A DNA stretch of 16,940 bases. Source: Lentzea sp. GTDB lineage: Bacteria > Actinomycetota > Actinomycetes > Mycobacteriales > Pseudonocardiaceae. The notes under the pieces were generated by a model, which did not search any database, was not told where the DNA came from, and saw only the letters and a program-made list of their open reading frames with translations. Location of the stretch: NCBI GenBank assembly GCA_030146905.1, contig JASLAV010000676.1, positions 1-16,940 of the forward strand, given 5' to 3'. Positions 13,683 to 16,940 of the stretch are shown in pieces (within the stretch, counting starts at the first letter, position 1; each line of letters starts with the position of its first letter). The translations under genes were made by a program, and so were the position numbers.

Positions 13683-15590
13683 TCACATCTGCAGCTGCAC
13701 GAACGGCGTCTGCTGCGCCGACATCGGCACCTGGAAGCGCTGCGTCAGGTACGTGGCGATGTCGTGGAACAGCGGCGCGGCGGACTGGAACTGGGCGTTG
13801 GTCGGCGCGTCGAGCATGATGCCCACGACGTAGCGCGGGTTGTCGGCGGGGAGGATGCCGGCGAAGGTGATCCAGTACTGGGACTGCGAGTAGCACTTGC
13901 AGGCCGGGTCGATCTGCTGCGCGGTGCCGGTCTTGCCCGCGATCTGGTAGCCGGGCAGCGCCGCCGCCTTGCCGGTGCCGTTCTGGTTCGCGTCACGCGG
14001 GTCGGACTGCGTCACCGAGCGGAACATGTCGCGCACGGTCTTCGCGGTCTCCGGTGACACCACGCGCACGCCCTCGGGGCGCTGCTTCTCCGAGCGCGCG
14101 CCCTCCTCGCCGATCTCGGCGCGGACCAGGCGCGGCGGGACGCGCACGCCGTCGTTGGCGATGGCCTGGTACATGCCGGTCATCTGCAGCAACGTCATCG
14201 ACAGGCCCTGGCCGATCGGCAGGTTGCCGAACGTCGAGCCGGACCACTGGTTGAGCGGCGGGACGACGCCGGCCTCCTCCGCGGGGACACCGGACTGGGT
14301 GCGCTTGCCGAGGCCGAACTTCTGGAGCATCTCCGCGTAGCGCTCCTCGCCGACCTGCTGCGCCGCCATCAGCGTGCCGACGTTGGACGACTTGGCGAAC
14401 ACGCCGGTGAACGACATGGGCACGGTGTTGTGGTTCCACGCGTCCCTGATGATCCGGTCGGCGACCTTGATCGAGCCCGGCACCTGCAGGACGTCGTCCG
14501 GCTTGAACAGGCCGTACTCGACGGCGGCCGCCGCGGTGACGATCTTGTTCACCGAGCCGGGCTCGAAGCTCGACGAGACCGCCCCGTTGCGGCGCTGGTC
14601 CTCCGACGCCTTGCCGAAGTCCGTCGGGTCGTAGGTCTTGTCGTTGACCATCGCGACGATCTCGCCCGTGCGGGCGTCGAGCACGACGGCGGACGCGTTC
14701 TTGGCGCCCGCCTTCTTCGCGTAGTCGGTGACCATCCGCTGGGCGGCGTACTGGGTGTCGATGTCGATCGTCAGCTCGAGGCTCTTGCCCGGCTGCGGCT
14801 TCACGAGCTCGCGCTCGGTGTTCGGGATGACGACGGAGTCGTCGCCGGACATCGTGTCGACCACGCGGCGGCCCATGCGGCCGGCCAGCAGGTTGTCCTG
14901 CGCGCTCTCCAGGCCGAGGATGCCCTGGGTCGTCGGCGGCTTCTCGTCCTGGCGCCAGTTCGCGGCGCCGATGATGTTCGACGCCAGCTCGCCGTTCGGG
15001 TAGATGCGCTTCGAGCGGTACTCGGAGCCGATCTCCGCCGGGTACTTCTCGACGATCTTCGCGGCCTTGGCCGGCTCGGCCTCGCTCACCAGGACCTCGT
15101 AGCTGATGTCCTTCACGAGCTGCCGATAGATCGACTCCTCGTCGGTCTTCTCGCCGTTGACCTCGGGGCCGAGGGTCGACGAGATGAACTTGGCGACCTC
15201 GCGCGAATGGTCCTCGTAGGACAGCGGGTACTGCTCGGGGTCCGTGGCGCGGGCGTCGTCCCACGCCTTGCGGGCGCGCTGCGGGAGGATGTAGAGCGCG
15301 CGCACCTCGATCGAGAACGCGAGCTGGTTGCCGTTGCGGTCGAGGATGGAGCCGCGCTCGGCGGGGATGTTCTGGTTGGTGATGCGCTGCTTCTCGGCCT
15401 GCTCCGCGAGCTCACCGGCCTGGATGCCCTGCACCTGCACGAGCTTCACGCCCGCGATCAGCAGCGCGCCGATCAGCAGGACGCGGCCGACGGCGATGCG
15501 CACCTTGCTGTTGCCGCCCGTCTTCGCCGCCGGGCGAGGGCCGCGCACCGACAACGGGCGGCGCGGCCCCCTCTGCTGCGGAGCCGGCAT
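13683..15590 (-). CDS. ftsI: FtsI/PBP3-type class B penicillin-binding protein (septal transpeptidase)
   Basis: This is the division transpeptidase that cross-links septal peptidoglycan on the outer face of the membrane. The 635-residue protein has a basic, proline-rich cytoplasmic tail (1-30), one membrane anchor (about 31-50), a PBP dimerisation domain starting at AERGSILDRNGNQLA, and a C-terminal transpeptidase domain. Catalytic motifs are all present: SVNK with active serine 346 and lysine 349, SSN at 401-403, and KTG at 553-555 followed by TA. The chain ends soon after the transpeptidase fold, with no PASTA repeats. The ATG start shares one base with the stop of the FtsL-like gene (TGATG). 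It is the last gene of the right half of the dcw cluster. In relatives murE usually follows closely; here a hairpin and five unrelated genes follow. Confidence 0.96.
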   Translation of the reverse strand: MPAPQQRGPRRPLSVRGPRPAAKTGGNSKVRIAVGRVLLIGALLIAGVKLVQVQGIQAGELAEQAEKQRITNQNIPAERGSILDRNGNQLAFSIEVRALYILPQRARKAWDDARATDPEQYPLSYEDHSREVAKFISSTLGPEVNGEKTDEESIYRQLVKDISYEVLVSEAEPAKAAKIVEKYPAEIGSEYRSKRIYPNGELASNIIGAANWRQDEKPPTTQGILGLESAQDNLLAGRMGRRVVDTMSGDDSVVIPNTERELVKPQPGKSLELTIDIDTQYAAQRMVTDYAKKAGAKNASAVVLDARTGEIVAMVNDKTYDPTDFGKASEDQRRNGAVSSSFEPGSVNKIVTAAAAVEYGLFKPDDVLQVPGSIKVADRIIRDAWNHNTVPMSFTGVFAKSSNVGTLMAAQQVGEERYAEMLQKFGLGKRTQSGVPAEEAGVVPPLNQWSGSTFGNLPIGQGLSMTLLQMTGMYQAIANDGVRVPPRLVRAEIGEEGARSEKQRPEGVRVVSPETAKTVRDMFRSVTQSDPRDANQNGTGKAAALPGYQIAGKTGTAQQIDPACKCYSQSQYWITFAGILPADNPRYVVGIMLDAPTNAQFQSAAPLFHDIATYLTQRFQVPMSAQQTPFVQLQM

Positions 15591-16186
15591 CAGCCACCCG
15601 CCGGAGGAGCCGGAGGGTTCTGCCCCTGCTGCTGGTCACCGGCGGGAGGAGGCTGCTGGCCGGACGGCGGAGCGGGCGTCTGCGAGGACGGCGGTGGCGC
15701 GGACGTCGACTTCGTCGGCGCGCTCGGCTTGCCGAACTCCTCGATCGACCCGTCGGGGTTCTGCCTCAACCGCGCCGGGTTCGACGGCTCGACCAGGCCC
15801 ATCTCGGCGGCCCTGCGGGCGAGGTCGGTCGGCGACTCGAGCAGTGCCACCTCACGGCGCAGCTGCTCCATCTGCAACGTCAGCTTCTCCGCCTCCGACC
15901 GCGCCTCCTGCAGGCGGTAGGTGTCGGCGGCGGCCTGGGTCGAGAAGTACATGATCCCGGCGATGCCCGCGCCCAGCACGAGCATCACCAGCACGACGAA
16001 CGGAGCCTTCGACACCTGCTTGGACTGCGGCGCCGCGGCACCACCCCGCAGGTTCTGGGAGCGCTGGGCCCGCCGCGCGTAGGCGCGTTCGGCACCGGCG
16101 GTCCGCCTGCGGGCCTTGTCGTGGTCGTCCTTCTTCCTGGACGGGTCACGTGGCGACGACCCACCGACCCGTGCGGGTGCCGTCAT
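15590..16186 (-). CDS. ftsL: FtsL-like septum formation protein
   Basis: This small bitopic membrane protein lies in the slot where actinobacterial dcw clusters carry ftsL, between rsmH and ftsI. Its 198 residues comprise a very basic cytoplasmic tail (about 1-60), one membrane helix (about 62-81), a periplasmic coiled-coil or leucine-zipper-like stretch (about 85-125, [20 protein letters not shown] onwards), a short conserved tail ([17 protein letters not shown]) and a long proline/glutamine-rich end. FtsL proteins recruit and activate FtsW-FtsI together with FtsB/DivIC. Sequence conservation in this family is low, so the call rests on topology and position. The ATG overlaps the rsmH stop (ATGA), with GGAGA six bases upstream. 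The proline-rich extension is an actinobacterial trait of unclear role. Confidence 0.85.
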   Translation of the reverse strand: MTAPARVGGSSPRDPSRKKDDHDKARRRTAGAERAYARRAQRSQNLRGGAAAPQSKQVSKAPFVVLVMLVLGAGIAGIMYFSTQAAADTYRLQEARSEAEKLTLQMEQLRREVALLESPTDLARRAAEMGLVEPSNPARLRQNPDGSIEEFGKPSAPTKSTSAPPPSSQTPAPPSGQQPPPAGDQQQGQNPPAPPAGG

Positions 16187-16940
16187 CTCGGGTCTCCGAT
16201 CCGTTCGGCCGCCCGCAGCCGCACCGGCGCCGCGCGCGGGTTGTCCTCGATCTCCTGCTCGGACGCGAGTTCCGCGCCCTTCGTGAGCAACTTCAGCTCC
16301 GGCCCGTGACCCGGCAGCTCTACGGGCAGACCCGGCGGCGTCCTCGACTTCGCCAGCTCCGCGAACGCGTGCTTCACCATGCGGTCCTCGAGCGACTGGT
16401 ACGACTCGACGACGATGCGCCCGCCGATGCCCAGCACCCCCAGCGCCGCGGGCAGTGCCAGCCGCAACGACTCCAGCTCGCCGTTGACCTCGATCCGCAA
16501 CGCCTGGAACGTGCGCTTGGCCGGGTGCCCGCCGGTGCGCCGCGACGCCGCGGGCACCACGGCGTAGAGCAGCTCGACGAGCCGGCCGGAGTTGCTGAAC
16601 GGCTCCTTCTCGCGCTCCCTGAGCACCGCGGAGGCGATCTTGCCCGCGAACCGCTCCTCGCCGTAGGTGGAGAGGATCCGCGCGAGGTCGCCGTGCGAGT
16701 AGGTGTTGAGCACGTCCGCCGCCGTCATGCCGGTGCCCTTGGACATCCGCATGTCGAGCGGGGCGTCCCTCGAGTACGCGAACCCGCGGTCCTCCTCGTC
16801 CAGCTGCAACGAGGACACGCCGAGGTCCATCAGCACACCGTCCACGTGCGAGTGGCCGAGGTCCTCCACGGCTTCGTCGATGTGGTCGTAGGTGACGTTG
16901 ACGAGCTTGACCCGGTCACCGTGGTGCGCCAGGCGCTTGC
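16183..16940 (-). CDS. rsmH: RsmH (MraW), 16S rRNA N4-cytosine-1402 methyltransferase (partial, N-terminus missing)
   Basis: RsmH uses S-adenosylmethionine to methylate N4 of C1402 in the decoding centre of 16S rRNA and is encoded at the head of most dcw clusters. The visible 251 residues enter the window as [13 protein letters not shown] and include the SAM-fold segment [16 protein letters not shown], the [15 protein letters not shown] region, [15 protein letters not shown] and [11 protein letters not shown]. The last two are strong family signatures; the tyrosine-glutamine in place of the more usual FH is, as I recall it, an actinobacterial variant. The N-terminal roughly 70 residues, with the GxGGHS-type SAM loop, lie beyond the right edge, where mraZ would also be expected. 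Its stop overlaps the FtsL-like start. Confidence 0.95.
   Translation of the reverse strand, partial: KRLAHHGDRVKLVNVTYDHIDEAVEDLGHSHVDGVLMDLGVSSLQLDEEDRGFAYSRDAPLDMRMSKGTGMTAADVLNTYSHGDLARILSTYGEERFAGKIASAVLREREKEPFSNSGRLVELLYAVVPAASRRTGGHPAKRTFQALRIEVNGELESLRLALPAALGVLGIGGRIVVESYQSLEDRMVKHAFAELAKSRTPPGLPVELPGHGPELKLLTKGAELASEQEIEDNPRAAPVRLRAAERIGDPR

Overview
The window is high-GC DNA that reads as a chromosomal piece of an actinomycete. It has long compact genes, GTG and TTG starts, four-base stop/start overlaps and candidate leaderless promoters. The cell-wall genes point the same way: MurE carries the DNPR signature of meso-diaminopimelate-adding enzymes, and RsmH, an FtsL-like protein and a class B PBP follow one another as in actinobacterial division clusters. 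My guess is the Pseudonocardiales (a Lentzea/Saccharothrix-like genus), but the genus cannot be fixed by eye.

The two ends are one division and cell wall (dcw) cluster on the minus strand. At the right, rsmH (partial) > ftsL-like > ftsI run with overlapping stop and start codons. At the left, murE > murF > mraY > murD (partial) are again almost fused. In most actinobacteria ftsI is followed closely by murE. Here the two are separated by 9,153 bp (4530-13682) carrying five other genes on both strands. A candidate leaderless promoter directly before murE would let the second half run on its own.

The insert holds, left to right: (1) a tandem universal stress protein, plus strand; (2) 43 bp later a 1,684-residue NLR-like protein, plus strand, with the order N-terminal helical region, NACHT ATPase, WD40-like propeller, Ras/Roc-like GTPase, conserved COR-like region, four-cysteine zinc ribbon and C-terminal TIR domain with a WxxxE motif; (3) a secreted GHL15-like putative glycoside hydrolase, minus strand, whose stop codon overlaps that of the NLR-like gene inside one CTAG; (4) an NmrA-type NAD(P)-binding protein, minus strand; (5) a divergent AraC-type regulator, plus strand, whose stop codon sits in the loop of a perfect hairpin facing the end of ftsI.

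The most interesting object is the NLR-like protein: two separate P-loop NTPase switches, a propeller and a probable NAD-cleaving TIR effector on one chain, inside an essential gene cluster. Its parts resemble those of bacterial STAND/NACHT and TIR immune proteins, so a role in phage defence or regulated cell death is a reasonable inference, but nothing in the sequence proves it. No tRNA, rRNA, CRISPR array, insertion sequence or intergenic gap above 300 bp was seen.
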